Notes: generated by a model from the sequence alone, not told the origin. Positions 17,992 through 27,250 are shown, numbered from the stretch's first letter. The stretch is DNA of 64,000 nt from Paenibacillus sp. GSMTC-2017 (GCF_016019935.1 NZ_JAECMT010000003.1:257388-321387), one strand, 5' to 3'. Program-made: numbers and translations.

Positions 17992-19209
17992 ATGATAGAA
18001 TTGCCAAATGATAACCAAGCTCGTCCTTCAGCTGGTTCTGTTAGAGAAGTTGGTCGTTATCCTATCGACCTGACAGGTCCGAGTAGTCACACTCTTGTCA
18101 TTCAGCCCGGTGTGGGCAGTTTATCCATTGGACCGCTGCAACTTGGGAAGAAAGTAGACCTTCATGTCGCGGCTGATGCGAACATCGATTGGAACGTATT
18201 CGATGCCTATGCCACGCCGGCGGGATCTCCCTGGCCGCGATTTCTGCATTATACAGGCAGTGACCTAGGCTTTTTTGACTGGGCGCAGAAACGCCCGATT
18301 GAAGAGATGACATGGACTCCGACCCTGTCTGTAGACACGGTGGTGGATGCCAGTCAGTCCAATTTTCATGGCTTTCATATCGAGTTGGACCAGTCCGGGA
18401 AGCCTCTGAGCCTGAAGCTTCCGATGCGGCATTTCCGCCTGAGTGTGTCCGGCGATCTATCTCGCTTCTCGGCAACAGGCGATATGCCATCTCTTCTTAC
18501 ACTAGCGCCGCGCACTGGCCGACGCAAGAATGATACTCCTTTCTTGTTGCCTGACTTGGGTGAGTTGCACCAGGTAACGAGCCTAGCGCTACAGAACACT
18601 CCGCTGGGACAGCCCATCTCGCTAGAGGGTCTAAACCGCTTTCCAAACCTTAACTCATTAAGTTTATGGGGAAACTTCTGCGATCTGGACTTATTGGCTC
18701 ATCATACCCAGTTAACGAATCTGGAGCTACGCTTCATGCCTGATCTGGGGGGCTTGCCGACCTTGAACGCGTGGCCGTTGCTTGATAGATTTATTGCCTA
18801 CAATGTGGAAGAGAACGCTGGTAAGCGACTAAAACAGCAAATGAAAACACGCGCTGTAGCCCGCCCTTGGATTGAGCATGCTTCAGTAAGCCAATTACGG
18901 AAGCCTGAATGGTGGAAGATCGAATTCGGCCGCCCGTTCTCGTCCTGGCCTAAACGTCAGGCCAAGCTGGCTAATGAAGCTTACAATGTTGCACAGGTAA
19001 CCTTGTCCGAGGCTCGTAGCTTTGCCGAAGCCGAGGCAGCCATTACTACTTTCACCGTGCGCTTCAACAACCTAAAAGGCATCGAAACTACCGAACGAGA
19101 AGACCTTGGTGAAGCGGTATGGCAACTTAGCCAGTCTGCCCATCGGATTGGCCAGCCTATTGCAGAGGAAATAGCTCAACGCTGGTTCGATGCAGCGCGC
19201 GATTACTAA
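17992..19209 (+). CDS. Unrecognised protein with leucine-rich-repeat-like segment
   Basis: 405 residues. The N-terminal half alternates short hydrophobic strands; residues about 190-265 have LRR-like units (VTSLALQNTPLG; LEGLNRFPNLNSLSLWGN; LTNLELRFMPDL). The last 90 residues are helical (FSSWPKRQAKLANEAYNVAQVTLSEA) and recall regions of MolR/WGR-type proteins, but only weakly. AAGAAAGGATG overlaps the ATG at 17992, so initiation at the in-frame TTG at 18001 is an alternative. Codon use is clearly GC-richer than in its neighbours, especially at third positions, which points to horizontal acquisition or a different history from the gene before it. Confidence 0.7.
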   Translation: MIELPNDNQARPSAGSVREVGRYPIDLTGPSSHTLVIQPGVGSLSIGPLQLGKKVDLHVAADANIDWNVFDAYATPAGSPWPRFLHYTGSDLGFFDWAQKRPIEEMTWTPTLSVDTVVDASQSNFHGFHIELDQSGKPLSLKLPMRHFRLSVSGDLSRFSATGDMPSLLTLAPRTGRRKNDTPFLLPDLGELHQVTSLALQNTPLGQPISLEGLNRFPNLNSLSLWGNFCDLDLLAHHTQLTNLELRFMPDLGGLPTLNAWPLLDRFIAYNVEENAGKRLKQQMKTRAVARPWIEHASVSQLRKPEWWKIEFGRPFSSWPKRQAKLANEAYNVAQVTLSEARSFAEAEAAITTFTVRFNNLKGIETTEREDLGEAVWQLSQSAHRIGQPIAEEIAQRWFDAARDY

Positions 19210-19261
19210 AGAGAATGGAAGTCTTCTTTTAAAGAATATAAATAGCTAGTGTACAAATCAA

Positions 19262-19301
19262 AGGGGCGTCCTTAGTCTATTATGACTTCTAGGACAGCCC
19301 C
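19262..19301 (-). terminator. Terminator after the second iron-binding lipoprotein
   Basis: On the minus strand AGGGGCTGTCCT pairs with AGGACGCCCCT, one bulge, followed by TTTGATTTG. It sits in the gap between convergent genes and may also serve the plus-strand gene ending at 19209. Confidence 0.8.
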
Positions 19302-19309
19302 TACGTTGC

Positions 19310-20263
19310 TTATTTGGTTAAATGTTCGATGAAAAAGTCTAACTGAGCGCTCATGGAAATCGGATCGTTAAAGTAAAATCCGATCGGATCAAATTCAAAT
19401 ACGCGGTTTTGTTTAACAGCAGGGAGGTCTTTCCATAGTGAACTCTCATACACGGTTCCGCCTGATATCTCTGTCGTCCAAGGCGCTGTAAAAATATAAT
19501 CTCCTGCAAACTCCGGCAACTTCTCTAGTGAAATTTCCGTATAGCCGACTCCACTGTCGATTGCTTCTTTCTGCACCAAGTCAGGCGCTTTCAGCCCGAA
19601 CTCGTCGTACAAGATTTCTCCGCCACGGCCATAGGAATTGCCGTAAACGTACATGCCACTCTTCAGCGGCTGAATAATGGATACTGTACGCTCGCCGACC
19701 TTGTCCAGAATAGATGGCTTCGCTTGTTCAATTCGCTTATTCCAGCTCGCAATCCATTCGTCCGCTTTCGCTTCCGTCCCGGTCATGACGCCAAGCTCTT
19801 TCAGCTGCTGCTTGTAGTTCAGCTTGCCGTATTCGATAAGTACGGTAGGGGCAATTTTTTGCAGCTCATCGACTGCCTTATTGCCAGAGTAAGCGACAAT
19901 CAAGTCGGGTTCAAGTTCCAATAATAACTCTAACGAAGACCCATCACCCAAGTTGACAACGCCATCGGTTAATCCCTTGTAGAACGGATTTTGGATCGCG
20001 TAGTCCGTAACGGCTATCGGATTATATCCCAGTTCCAAGAAATAGCCATAGTACACATCAGCAAGCAAAGCGATTTTTTTCGGTTTTTTTGGAATGACAA
20101 TATCGCCGTTTGATGCGGAATAGGTAATCGTTTCGGAAACAGGGGAAGCCGTCGGTTCGGATTTCTGTCCATTCCCTTTGTCGGAGCTGCCGCAAGCTGC
20201 CAATACGGTTAGTATCGTTACAACGATCATACTTAGTCCGAATCTCTTAAGTTGAGTCTTCAT
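19310..20263 (-). CDS. Iron-siderophore ABC transporter substrate-binding lipoprotein
   Basis: 317 residues with a lipoprotein signal peptide ending LTVLAAC (Cys24), a Ser/Asn-rich linker and a complete FepB/FecB-type class III binding fold (DIVIPKKPKKIALLADVYYGYF; LLLELEPDLIVAYSG; VKQNRVFEFDPIGFYFNDP). It captures ferric siderophore at the outer face of the membrane and delivers it to a FecCD-type permease, which is not in this window. The regulator fused to a similar domain lies directly upstream on the same strand. A Fur-like box sits just ahead of the start. It is an intact counterpart of the frameshifted gene at 1507-2506. Confidence 0.92.
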   Translation of the reverse strand: MKTQLKRFGLSMIVVTILTVLAACGSSDKGNGQKSEPTASPVSETITYSASNGDIVIPKKPKKIALLADVYYGYFLELGYNPIAVTDYAIQNPFYKGLTDGVVNLGDGSSLELLLELEPDLIVAYSGNKAVDELQKIAPTVLIEYGKLNYKQQLKELGVMTGTEAKADEWIASWNKRIEQAKPSILDKVGERTVSIIQPLKSGMYVYGNSYGRGGEILYDEFGLKAPDLVQKEAIDSGVGYTEISLEKLPEFAGDYIFTAPWTTEISGGTVYESSLWKDLPAVKQNRVFEFDPIGFYFNDPISMSAQLDFFIEHLTK

Positions 20264-20285
20264 CTAATTGCAACCTCTTTCTCAA

Positions 20286-20300
20286 TGATAATTAATCTCA
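20286..20300 (-). promoter_or_regulatory. Fur-like box
   Basis: TGATAATTAATCTCA fits the 7-1-7 Fur pattern TGATAAT-N-ATTATCA at 12 of 14 non-spacer positions and lies about 25 bases before the lipoprotein start, the same position as the Fur box at 1463. Confidence 0.7.
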
Positions 20301-20411
20301 TTTACGAGGTTTAGTTTATCACTTGATTCTGAATCGTCGCAATGCCTTTAGTAGGGCAAAATTATGGATAAAACCGAGGTGGCGTGAAGGTTCACTTGTC
20401 CGCCTTCGCAA

Positions 20412-21995
20412 TCATTGCCCGACTGCTGGGTTCAGAAGAGCATCAGCAATCTTATCGAGTTGCCGAACGGACGACAACAGATCTCCCGGGTGCAAGACAT
20501 TCATATCAATCATACGAATGCGACCGTTACGGTACGCCTCTAATTGTCTCCAGATCGGGCTGCTGGTGATATGCTCGAAGTGTGCCTGGCCTCCATCTTC
20601 GTCATATACGCTAACGATCATATGATCAGCGGCATATCTGGGCAAGTCTTCTATTGAAATGTTCTTGTACCACAAACTAGTGTCTGTGAATGCTTTCTTA
20701 ACAGCTAGAGGAGGATTGAAACCGAACGTTTCATATAAGTTGAATACTCCTCTTCCGAATGAAGGATTGCCAAACACCCATATCTCATCTTGCCATATTT
20801 CATATACACCTACCGTCTCGTTCGGTCCGATCACATCACCTAATTGTTCTTTAATCAGTTTTGCCTTTCGTTCGTAGAGGGCTAACAAACTCTCCGCTTC
20901 TTCCTGCTTGTTGAACGTTTCCGCCAGCTCTCGAAGCCGACGGACGGGATTGTCGAAGGGGATGACTTTAATTTGTACGGAGCTTGAAAGGTGACGATAG
21001 ATTTCCGCCGTCCCCCAACAATCCGGTATAATAACGAGATCCGGTTGAAAGCTGCGCAATTGATCGAGCCTATTATCGATTTCGATTACGTCTTTCAGCT
21101 CATGTTGCAGCAACTTCAAATTGCCCAGACTATTGCTATGCGAAGCGGCTATCGGCTTTACTCCTAGCGCGAGCAACTCTCCGACAAGTTCAACAACGAC
21201 GATTCTTTCGGGTTTGTGTACGTAGCGCGATGGCGGTATTCCTACAACTTGTTTGAATTTCCGACTTAAATAAAGACCGTCGGAATAGCCGATACGTTGA
21301 GCAATTTCATTTAGATTACGATCCCCTAAGAACAAATACTGCTTCGCTTTATCGATACGAATTTTCGTTAAAATTTCAGTGTAGCTCAGCCCGGTTTCCT
21401 TTTTAAATTGGTTGGAAAAATAATCAGGATGAAAGCCGCTCATTTGCGCTAACTGTTCACGGCTAATTTTGTTTTCGTAATTTTCTTTCATGTACGCGAT
21501 GACTGCTTCAAGCCAACCGGGCTCGGATTTATCTTTGCTATCCTCATAACTAATTGGAAGTAAATCGAGCAACTCGCCTAATTTCATCTGCTTACGATAG
21601 GAAGACTCAGCGGCGTTCATGGCAAGCTCCTTCGCAATGACTTCCACACGGCGGATCGCTTTCACTGCAACCGGACCATCCGTAAGCCACTCCGATTGTC
21701 TGTCCATATAGAGGGCACGTTTGCCATCCGTTTCCGTTTCTCGCACGATATCGAACGTAACGAGATACCCGGTAAGAGTAGCCCCGGAAACGGAAGTCAC
21801 CCGAATAATCCTGTCAGGATTGACGAACAGAAGCGAACCCGACTTGGCAGACCAGCTGTGTTTACCGATTTGGACTTCTCCCTTACCACTCGACAATACG
21901 AAAATGCCATAACCTTCGATCATACGATGCTCGCTCTGTCCATATTCGTGAAGGTGCAACACTTCTGTGTCGCTCCACATACAAGATTCTCTCAA
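20412..21995 (-). CDS. AraC-family regulator fused to a siderophore binding-protein-like domain
   Basis: 527 residues. Residues 1-150 form a cupin-like AraC ligand domain (HLHEYGQSEHRMIEGYGIFVL), 155-270 the AraC DNA-binding domain (SREQLAQMSGFHPDYFSNQFKKETG; IAQRIGYSDGLYLSRKFKQVVGIPPSRY), and 275-520 a BtuF/FepB-like binding domain lacking a signal peptide. This is the complete version of the layout seen truncated at the left edge. AGGTGG sits seven bases before a TTG at 21995, favouring that rare start over the ATG at 21980. It lies upstream of the lipoprotein gene on the same strand and probably activates it when it binds internalised ferric siderophore, as described for Btr-type activators in Bacillus. 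Confidence 0.88.
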   Translation of the reverse strand: MRESCMWSDTEVLHLHEYGQSEHRMIEGYGIFVLSSGKGEVQIGKHSWSAKSGSLLFVNPDRIIRVTSVSGATLTGYLVTFDIVRETETDGKRALYMDRQSEWLTDGPVAVKAIRRVEVIAKELAMNAAESSYRKQMKLGELLDLLPISYEDSKDKSEPGWLEAVIAYMKENYENKISREQLAQMSGFHPDYFSNQFKKETGLSYTEILTKIRIDKAKQYLFLGDRNLNEIAQRIGYSDGLYLSRKFKQVVGIPPSRYVHKPERIVVVELVGELLALGVKPIAASHSNSLGNLKLLQHELKDVIEIDNRLDQLRSFQPDLVIIPDCWGTAEIYRHLSSSVQIKVIPFDNPVRRLRELAETFNKQEEAESLLALYERKAKLIKEQLGDVIGPNETVGVYEIWQDEIWVFGNPSFGRGVFNLYETFGFNPPLAVKKAFTDTSLWYKNISIEDLPRYAADHMIVSVYDEDGGQAHFEHITSSPIWRQLEAYRNGRIRMIDMNVLHPGDLLSSVRQLDKIADALLNPAVGQ

Positions 21996-22115
21996 CTCGT
22001 TGCCACCTTAATTTAGCGTATTGTCTACCCTTATCTATATTTTAAATATAACATAGGCACGTTACTTTTAAGATAGAGTGGAAAGAATGAACAAATTGTT
22101 GCGAATTCGCCTCGC

Positions 22116-22355
22116 TTATCCTACACCATCACTTTCTAACAAGGAATAGAAATTATCGCGGTCTTCGTCATCAAATGTGCCAAGCGTCCGTACCCTAACA
22201 ATTTCATGTCCGCCATTCATGTCTATTTCCTCACCGAATCTATTGTAGAGCGCAATCATTCTACCATCCTGATTTAATTCCATGTACCCATAACAATTTG
22301 CTGTAGGCACTTCACTGAAAAGAAGTGAAAATCTGATTTTGTCTACTCTGTTCAT
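22116..22355 (-). CDS. Small hypothetical protein
   Basis: 79 residues from the ATG at 22355, preceded by AAAGGATGGG at a suitable distance; longer in-frame starts lack a site. The product (NRVDKIRFSLLFSEVPTANCYGYMELNQDG...) looks like a small soluble alpha/beta protein with acidic tail. I recognise no family. It stands alone between the AraC fusion and trpB. The next 300 bases on the plus strand hold no gene and no T-box or other leader that I can see. Confidence 0.6.
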   Translation of the reverse strand: MNRVDKIRFSLLFSEVPTANCYGYMELNQDGRMIALYNRFGEEIDMNGGHEIVRVRTLGTFDDEDRDNFYSLLESDGVG

Positions 22356-22752
22356 ATAACCCATCCTTTTCTTTCGTAATGACCTGAAGTAAATTTTACG
22401 TGAAACCTTATGAATTGGAAAAAGCGATATTGCTCTAAATATGAGGAATTTCATTCATATTACAAGAGCATAAGGGGGGCTCCTCGTTAAGTCGATCATT
22501 CTCACATTATCTCTTGACGAGATGAGATTTTGGGAGTAAGATACCGTGCCAATTCATTTAACGAGGTAACTTAATAATAAGACTGACTTTTTGAAGCGGT
22601 ACGAAGGAGTATGCCATTGCAACGATTGAATTTCTAATCTGTGAAATCAGAGGGATTAATGAATCATGTTTTTCAGTACATAAAATACGATTGTAATTTA
22701 TGGTAATATATCTTTGATAGATTACTATTTTATTATATGGAGGCGCTTACTT

Positions 22753-23913
22753 ATGGACCAACAGTTGCAGCAAGAGGGGTACTTCGGGGAGTTTGGTGGT
22801 AGCTTTGTTCCACCAGAATTGCAAGAAGTACTAAACTATTTGAGCGAGCAATTTTATAAGTTCAAAGATGATCCGGACTTCCAGGAAGAGCTTAGTTATT
22901 ACCTGCGAGAATATGTTGGCCGTATGAGCCCGCTGACGTATGCGGAGCGGCTGTCCAAAGCTTGGGGAGGACCCAAAATTTATTTGAAGCGCGAGGATCT
23001 GAATCATACTGGGGCGCATAAGATCAACAACGCCATTGGTCAGATTCTGCTCGCCAAGCGGATGGGTGCCAAACGAATTATCGCCGAAACGGGTGCCGGA
23101 CAACATGGGGTTGCTACGGCAACGGCTTGCGCCATGTTTAATATGGAATGCGTCATTTATATGGGAGCTGAAGATATGCGTCGTCAGGCGCTCAATGTAT
23201 TCCGGATGGAACTGCTCGGTGCTAGTGTCGTGCCGGTTGATAAGGGGCAGGGCCGACTGAAGGATGCCGTGGACGAGGCACTCGGTGATTTGGTTCGCAA
23301 TTATAAAAATACGTTTTATTTGCTCGGTTCAGCGGTTGGTCCACATCCGTTTCCGACGATGGTCAAACATTTTCAGGCGGTCATCAGCGAAGAGTCAAAA
23401 CTGCAGATTTTGGAGAAGGAAGGTCGTTTGCCTGATGCGGTTGTGGCTTGTGCGGGCGGCGGTAGCAATGCGATTGGAGCATTCGCTCATTATATCGACG
23501 AGTCGAGTGTTCGTCTGATAGGTGTTGAACCCGATCAAGCTCCGACCTTAACGGAAGGTGTTCCGGGCATTATTCATGGTTTCAAGTGTTTGGTACTGCT
23601 AGACGAGGAAGGTCAGCCACGGAAGACATATTCGATTGCCGCGGGTCTCGATTATCCAGGCATCGGGCCGGAGCATAGCCACTTGAAGGTGACAGGGCGT
23701 GCCGAATATGCGACTGTTACTAATGAAGAAGTACTGGAAGCGTTCCAAGAACTTTCTCGTACGGAAGGGATTATTCCTGCCCTTGAGAGTGCGCACGCGG
23801 TTGCCTATGCGAAGAAGTTGGCGCCAACGATGGATCAGGGTCAGATTCTAATTGTTAACCTTTCCGGCCGCGGAGACAAAGATGTTGAGCAAGTGTTTCA
23901 GATGATTAAATAA
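22753..23913 (+). CDS. trpB: Tryptophan synthase beta chain
   Basis: 386 residues with all TrpB landmarks: [14 protein letters not shown] at the N-terminus, PLP lysine Lys90 in [11 protein letters not shown], catalytic Glu in [11 protein letters not shown], the phosphate-binding GGGSNA loop, and a C-terminal SGRGDKD. It joins indole and serine to give tryptophan, normally in complex with TrpA. The start is the ATG at 22753 after TGGAGGCG; the open frame begins 13 codons upstream. It stands alone, with no trpA or other trp gene beside it, so it is either an extra copy or the organism's trp genes are split. It is the long TrpB1 type by motif rather than TrpB2. Confidence 0.93.
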   Translation: MDQQLQQEGYFGEFGGSFVPPELQEVLNYLSEQFYKFKDDPDFQEELSYYLREYVGRMSPLTYAERLSKAWGGPKIYLKREDLNHTGAHKINNAIGQILLAKRMGAKRIIAETGAGQHGVATATACAMFNMECVIYMGAEDMRRQALNVFRMELLGASVVPVDKGQGRLKDAVDEALGDLVRNYKNTFYLLGSAVGPHPFPTMVKHFQAVISEESKLQILEKEGRLPDAVVACAGGGSNAIGAFAHYIDESSVRLIGVEPDQAPTLTEGVPGIIHGFKCLVLLDEEGQPRKTYSIAAGLDYPGIGPEHSHLKVTGRAEYATVTNEEVLEAFQELSRTEGIIPALESAHAVAYAKKLAPTMDQGQILIVNLSGRGDKDVEQVFQMIK

Positions 23914-23967
23914 TAACAACTGTCGGTTGTATCTATATATTGTTTTATAAACTGAGAGGGAATATAA

Positions 23968-24018
23968 AGCTGGGGCGATTGGATTAGTTGTGAGGAGAAT
24001 CCGATTGCAATTGGATAA
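23968..24018 (+). pseudogene. Relic of a sulfurtransferase C-terminus
   Basis: The frame reads SWGDWISCEENPIAIG and a stop, against SWSDWISYEENPIAVG at the end of the sulfurtransferase at 5964-6809 (13 of 16 identical). A stop lies directly upstream, so only the tail remains. As at the intact gene, a TACATC/GATGTA-type terminator follows about 40 bases later, so the remnant and its terminator seem to derive from a duplicated copy. Confidence 0.7.
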
Positions 24019-24058
24019 AAAGAATAGTCAACAGTCGTATCGCAATATGCTTATATTG

Positions 24059-24103
24059 AATACATCGTCATCTGGCTAATACGCCTAGGCGATGTATTTT
24101 TTA
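24059..24103 (+). terminator. Intrinsic terminator downstream of trpB and the sulfurtransferase relic
   Basis: AATACATCG (24059-24067) pairs with CGATGTATT (24090-24098), followed by TTTTTATGC. It belongs to the recurring terminator family of this window. Confidence 0.88.
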
Positions 24104-24218
24104 TGCTTAAGTCAACTACCAAATATTAAAAATACATCTGAAGAAGGTATTTATGAATAGATGCTAGAAGCCTTAACGATTACATTTCAACCGTTAAGCA
24201 ATAGAAAGGTGTTTATAG

Positions 24219-25943
24219 ATGGGATCAAAATTCGGAAGCATTCACATTTTTACTGAAAAAGAGGTAGAGGCAATCTCCATTTTGGAAAGTATGATCGAAG
24301 ATATTCAAGTTACTTCATCCTCCTCCGGATGGACTAGCATTTATGGAGAGTCATTACAATGGGGAACTGCGTCCCCCGCTGCTGTAAAGCTTTCAAAGAA
24401 CATTCATTTTCCCGTTTTGAGCGTTGAATATTTCGACGATGATGTTTTGGAAATACATTTGATACAAGCAGGCAAAAAAATAGCTTCACTAATTCAAGGT
24501 GCAGCATTAGAAGGGTATGGATTAAGAAGAAAAAGGCTCAAAGTGGAGAAAATACAAGAAGTTTTAAACGTAAGCATTAACGACAAAGAGTTGAATTGGG
24601 TATGCAAAGAACTCTATTTTTGGGAGCTTTGTGATTATCTTCAATTACAATTTAACCTTCCTTTCAGAGCAGAGACGGTAGTGAATAATTTGGAACTACC
24701 CAAGACGCCTTGGAATACAAATCTGCCAACAAAACCTAAAGGGAAAAGCAAAGATAAGAAATATGAAGTTAGTATTTTGCGACCGGGCTCACTAACGATG
24801 GCAATGGTAACAAAGGACAAGGAGCTTTACACTTGGGGGTCCAAAAGTTACGGTGTTCTGGGTGATAAATCTATAATAAATAGAAAAAAGCCGGAAAAGA
24901 TTTTGGATAATATCGTAGATGTTACAATGGGAAGCTACTCGGCGTATGCTATCAACGATAAAGGGAAATTGATAGGTTGGGGTGAGGATTCACCGCATGG
25001 AACATCAATGCCAAAGATAATGGCTTTAACTGATGTAAAGGAAATAGGTGTGAGAGCGAGCGACGCCTATTTCTTACTTAATTCTGGGGAACTGTATAGT
25101 TATGGTCAAACGTGGAATGGTAGCGATTTTGTATTGCTTCGTAGTGACGTTAAAAGCATTCATGTAACGGAGTACGATGCATTTGCTATTACAATTACAG
25201 GAGAACTTTTCGGATTTGGGCAAAATGCATATGGTCAACTAGGACAAATGTCAGATGGTAAAAGCGATTGCCTATTAAGGAATGTTAGAACCGTTGACAG
25301 CGACAGATATGATGTTCATGCTATTACCGATAACGGGGATCTATACATTTGGCGTAATGAACACAAACGTGGCTTGGAAAATCAAGTACCGAAAAAGGAA
25401 TTCGAACATGTCGTTCAAGCGGTGCAGTCTCAAGATTTCGTATATGCCGTAACAGAAAATGGAGACTTATATGCTTGGGGAAGATCTGGCGCTTATATTA
25501 GCGATAGTTACTATGAGGAAAGATATGCTCCAACCAAATTGCTGGAGAAAGTAAAGAAAGTGGTCAAAACGACTTACAGAATTTTCGTTATGTTTCAAAA
25601 CGGGGAAGTATGCAGCTTTTTTGTTAAACGCGATCAGCCAGGGGATGATGGATATCTTACTAATATGCATGCTTCTCCTCTATATCGGCTTGGTGAAGGT
25701 AATAGAATCATTATTGGTGATAAAGCGGCAATAGAATGGCTTCAAAAGGGTAGACTTCATATAAAAGAAACGGAATTAGACTTTTTACCCGAATGGCATA
25801 TGGCGGATTCTCGGATTCAAGATATTGTCTCTGTATCATCTGGAATATTCGGAGTAGATGAAGCTGGAATAGTATGGATGGTTGGAACTAGTACTTCTAT
25901 AAAAATGAATAAGCCAACACGTGTGAAGATCCAAGAGGTTTAA
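24219..25943 (+). CDS. RCC1-repeat (beta-propeller) protein
   Basis: 574 residues. The first 190 form a separate domain I do not recognise, with charged and aromatic segments. From about 185 on, at least six RCC1-type blades follow, each around 45-55 residues with a G-x-LY-x-WG core: KELYTWGSKSYGVLG, GKLIGWGEDS, GELYSYGQTW, GELFGFGQNAYGQLG, GDLYIWRNE, GDLYAWGRS. RCC1 propellers bind proteins or nucleic acid; bacterial versions are mostly of unknown role. There is no signal peptide, so it is probably cytoplasmic. A terminator closes the gene and an Imm11-like gene follows. Confidence 0.8.
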   Translation: MGSKFGSIHIFTEKEVEAISILESMIEDIQVTSSSSGWTSIYGESLQWGTASPAAVKLSKNIHFPVLSVEYFDDDVLEIHLIQAGKKIASLIQGAALEGYGLRRKRLKVEKIQEVLNVSINDKELNWVCKELYFWELCDYLQLQFNLPFRAETVVNNLELPKTPWNTNLPTKPKGKSKDKKYEVSILRPGSLTMAMVTKDKELYTWGSKSYGVLGDKSIINRKKPEKILDNIVDVTMGSYSAYAINDKGKLIGWGEDSPHGTSMPKIMALTDVKEIGVRASDAYFLLNSGELYSYGQTWNGSDFVLLRSDVKSIHVTEYDAFAITITGELFGFGQNAYGQLGQMSDGKSDCLLRNVRTVDSDRYDVHAITDNGDLYIWRNEHKRGLENQVPKKEFEHVVQAVQSQDFVYAVTENGDLYAWGRSGAYISDSYYEERYAPTKLLEKVKKVVKTTYRIFVMFQNGEVCSFFVKRDQPGDDGYLTNMHASPLYRLGEGNRIIIGDKAAIEWLQKGRLHIKETELDFLPEWHMADSRIQDIVSVSSGIFGVDEAGIVWMVGTSTSIKMNKPTRVKIQEV

Positions 25944-25994
25944 AATATTCTGATCTCATAATTAAGGAAGGTCAAAAAGCTTATTTAAACTCAA

Positions 25995-26040
25995 AATACA
26001 GAGCATTCGAGGCGGAGCCTCAGTTGCTCTGTATTTTTAT
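25995..26040 (+). terminator. Intrinsic terminator after the RCC1 gene
   Basis: AATACAGAGCA (25995-26005) pairs with TGCTCTGTATT (26025-26035), with inner AGGC/GCCT, then TTTATTTT. Confidence 0.9.
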
Positions 26041-26130
26041 TTTAAGGTTATAAAGTAGCCAATATTGTTGCGATCGATTAAACTAATAATAGAATAATTA
26101 AGGAAATAATTAGCAGTGGAGGCGTTCATT

Positions 26131-26964
26131 GTGAAAGTTTGGTGGCTTGATTATCATCCATCATTTAATACGACAGAATTTGTGGAAATCGAATCATACT
26201 TTGAATTAAGGAAGTACTTTAGTCAAGCTATGCCATTGTCCAATCAATGGGTTCAACACGAAGTTAAGTTGGTTGAGAAGGGTAAACCAGCAGACTTTCT
26301 TAAAGAATTGGGAGGCGCACTCATTGCAAGCCGAAGAGCAAGAGATGCAATTGAGCAAATGCCCAACCTGAACATTGAGTTTTTGCCACTAACAAGCACG
26401 GATGGAGAGTTCAGTATATTAAACGTGCTTACTGTGCTTGACTGTGTCGACCATACGAAGTCAAAAGAAAGCCGCATTGGAGATTCTCTCAAAGATTATG
26501 AGGAGCTTGCTCTAATAGAAGACAAGGTCAAAGGACATAACATGTTTAAAATAAAGCTGCATGAAGGCGAGCGAATTCTACCTCAAATTTTTGTTTCAGA
26601 TAAGATTAAGGAGTTAATTGAGAGTCAACTTGAAGGTTATCAACTCGTTGAATGTTGGGATTCAGAATTTTCGTGGCAGCAAAAAGAGGCAGTCTATCAT
26701 TCAATGTGCGAAGAGGTTGATAAATCTCTTAAAACTACGTTTACATTTGAAAAAGCATTAAAATACGCACAAAAAAATAGTGGTAAAACCGTTTATAGCG
26801 GTAAATGGGCTTTAAAGTCTGATTCAAATAAAGATATTTGGATAGGCCATCTTTTGCTAGATGGCACTTATTCGTGGTTAATTCCAGTTTATTATGCACC
26901 GATTTTGTTGGAGCTAACTTGGGGCATTAAAGAAAAAAAGAAATTTATTGCTTTTTTGCGTTAA
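26131..26964 (+). CDS. Imm11 (DUF1629)-like protein
   Basis: 277 residues from the GTG at 26131; GGAGG at 26118-26122 fits this start and overlaps the earlier in-frame GTG at 26116. Residues about 90-195 resemble the Imm11/DUF1629 fold (NMFKIKLHEGERILPQIFVSDKIKELIESQLEGYQLVECWDSE split over helix and strands), a family found as immunity proteins of polymorphic toxins and in many orphan copies. The last 80 residues (KALKYAQKNSGKTVYSGKW...) add a region I cannot assign. No cognate toxin is visible; the RCC1 protein upstream is separated by a terminator. Immunity function is therefore inferred from family only. Confidence 0.6.
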   Translation: MKVWWLDYHPSFNTTEFVEIESYFELRKYFSQAMPLSNQWVQHEVKLVEKGKPADFLKELGGALIASRRARDAIEQMPNLNIEFLPLTSTDGEFSILNVLTVLDCVDHTKSKESRIGDSLKDYEELALIEDKVKGHNMFKIKLHEGERILPQIFVSDKIKELIESQLEGYQLVECWDSEFSWQQKEAVYHSMCEEVDKSLKTTFTFEKALKYAQKNSGKTVYSGKWALKSDSNKDIWIGHLLLDGTYSWLIPVYYAPILLELTWGIKEKKKFIAFLR

Positions 26965-27205
26965 TTGGAAACCATTAGTAAAGTATGTGGCATTCGGTAC
27001 ATCGATTAGTATTTTTTTAGAATTATGATCTAATATTGCTATATAGATAACGGAAATATCTAAAACAAACTAGAAGATTCACCTAGTGGAGCAAAAGTAG
27101 CTAAAGCAGCAAGTATACATTGTGTTATCGTTTCAATGTCAAAGGTCATTGACTTGCTGTCGTAAAAGAATAAGAACCGAGAGGTCGCATTGTAAGCGAG
27201 TTTGT

Positions 27206-27250
27206 GGTCTATGAAAGGTTGCCGGTAGGCAAGCTGTCACAGACCTTTTT
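27206..27250 (+). terminator. Orphan terminator in a gene-free stretch
   Basis: GGTCTATGA pairs with TCACAGACC around an inner TTGCC/GGCAA stem, followed by TTTTTGG. No gene precedes it within 240 bases. The surrounding 26965-27490 interval is otherwise AT-rich with only short, stop-broken frames, so this could close a small RNA or a decayed gene. Confidence 0.65.

Noticed and set aside
22455-22752. Possible T-box or trp leader upstream of trpB.
   Set aside because: No T-box sequence, no Trp-rich leader peptide and no convincing terminator/antiterminator pair were found.
26131-26964. Complete toxin-immunity locus around the Imm11-like gene.
   Set aside because: No toxin, secretion signal or neighbouring immunity array is visible, so only the single family resemblance is reported.
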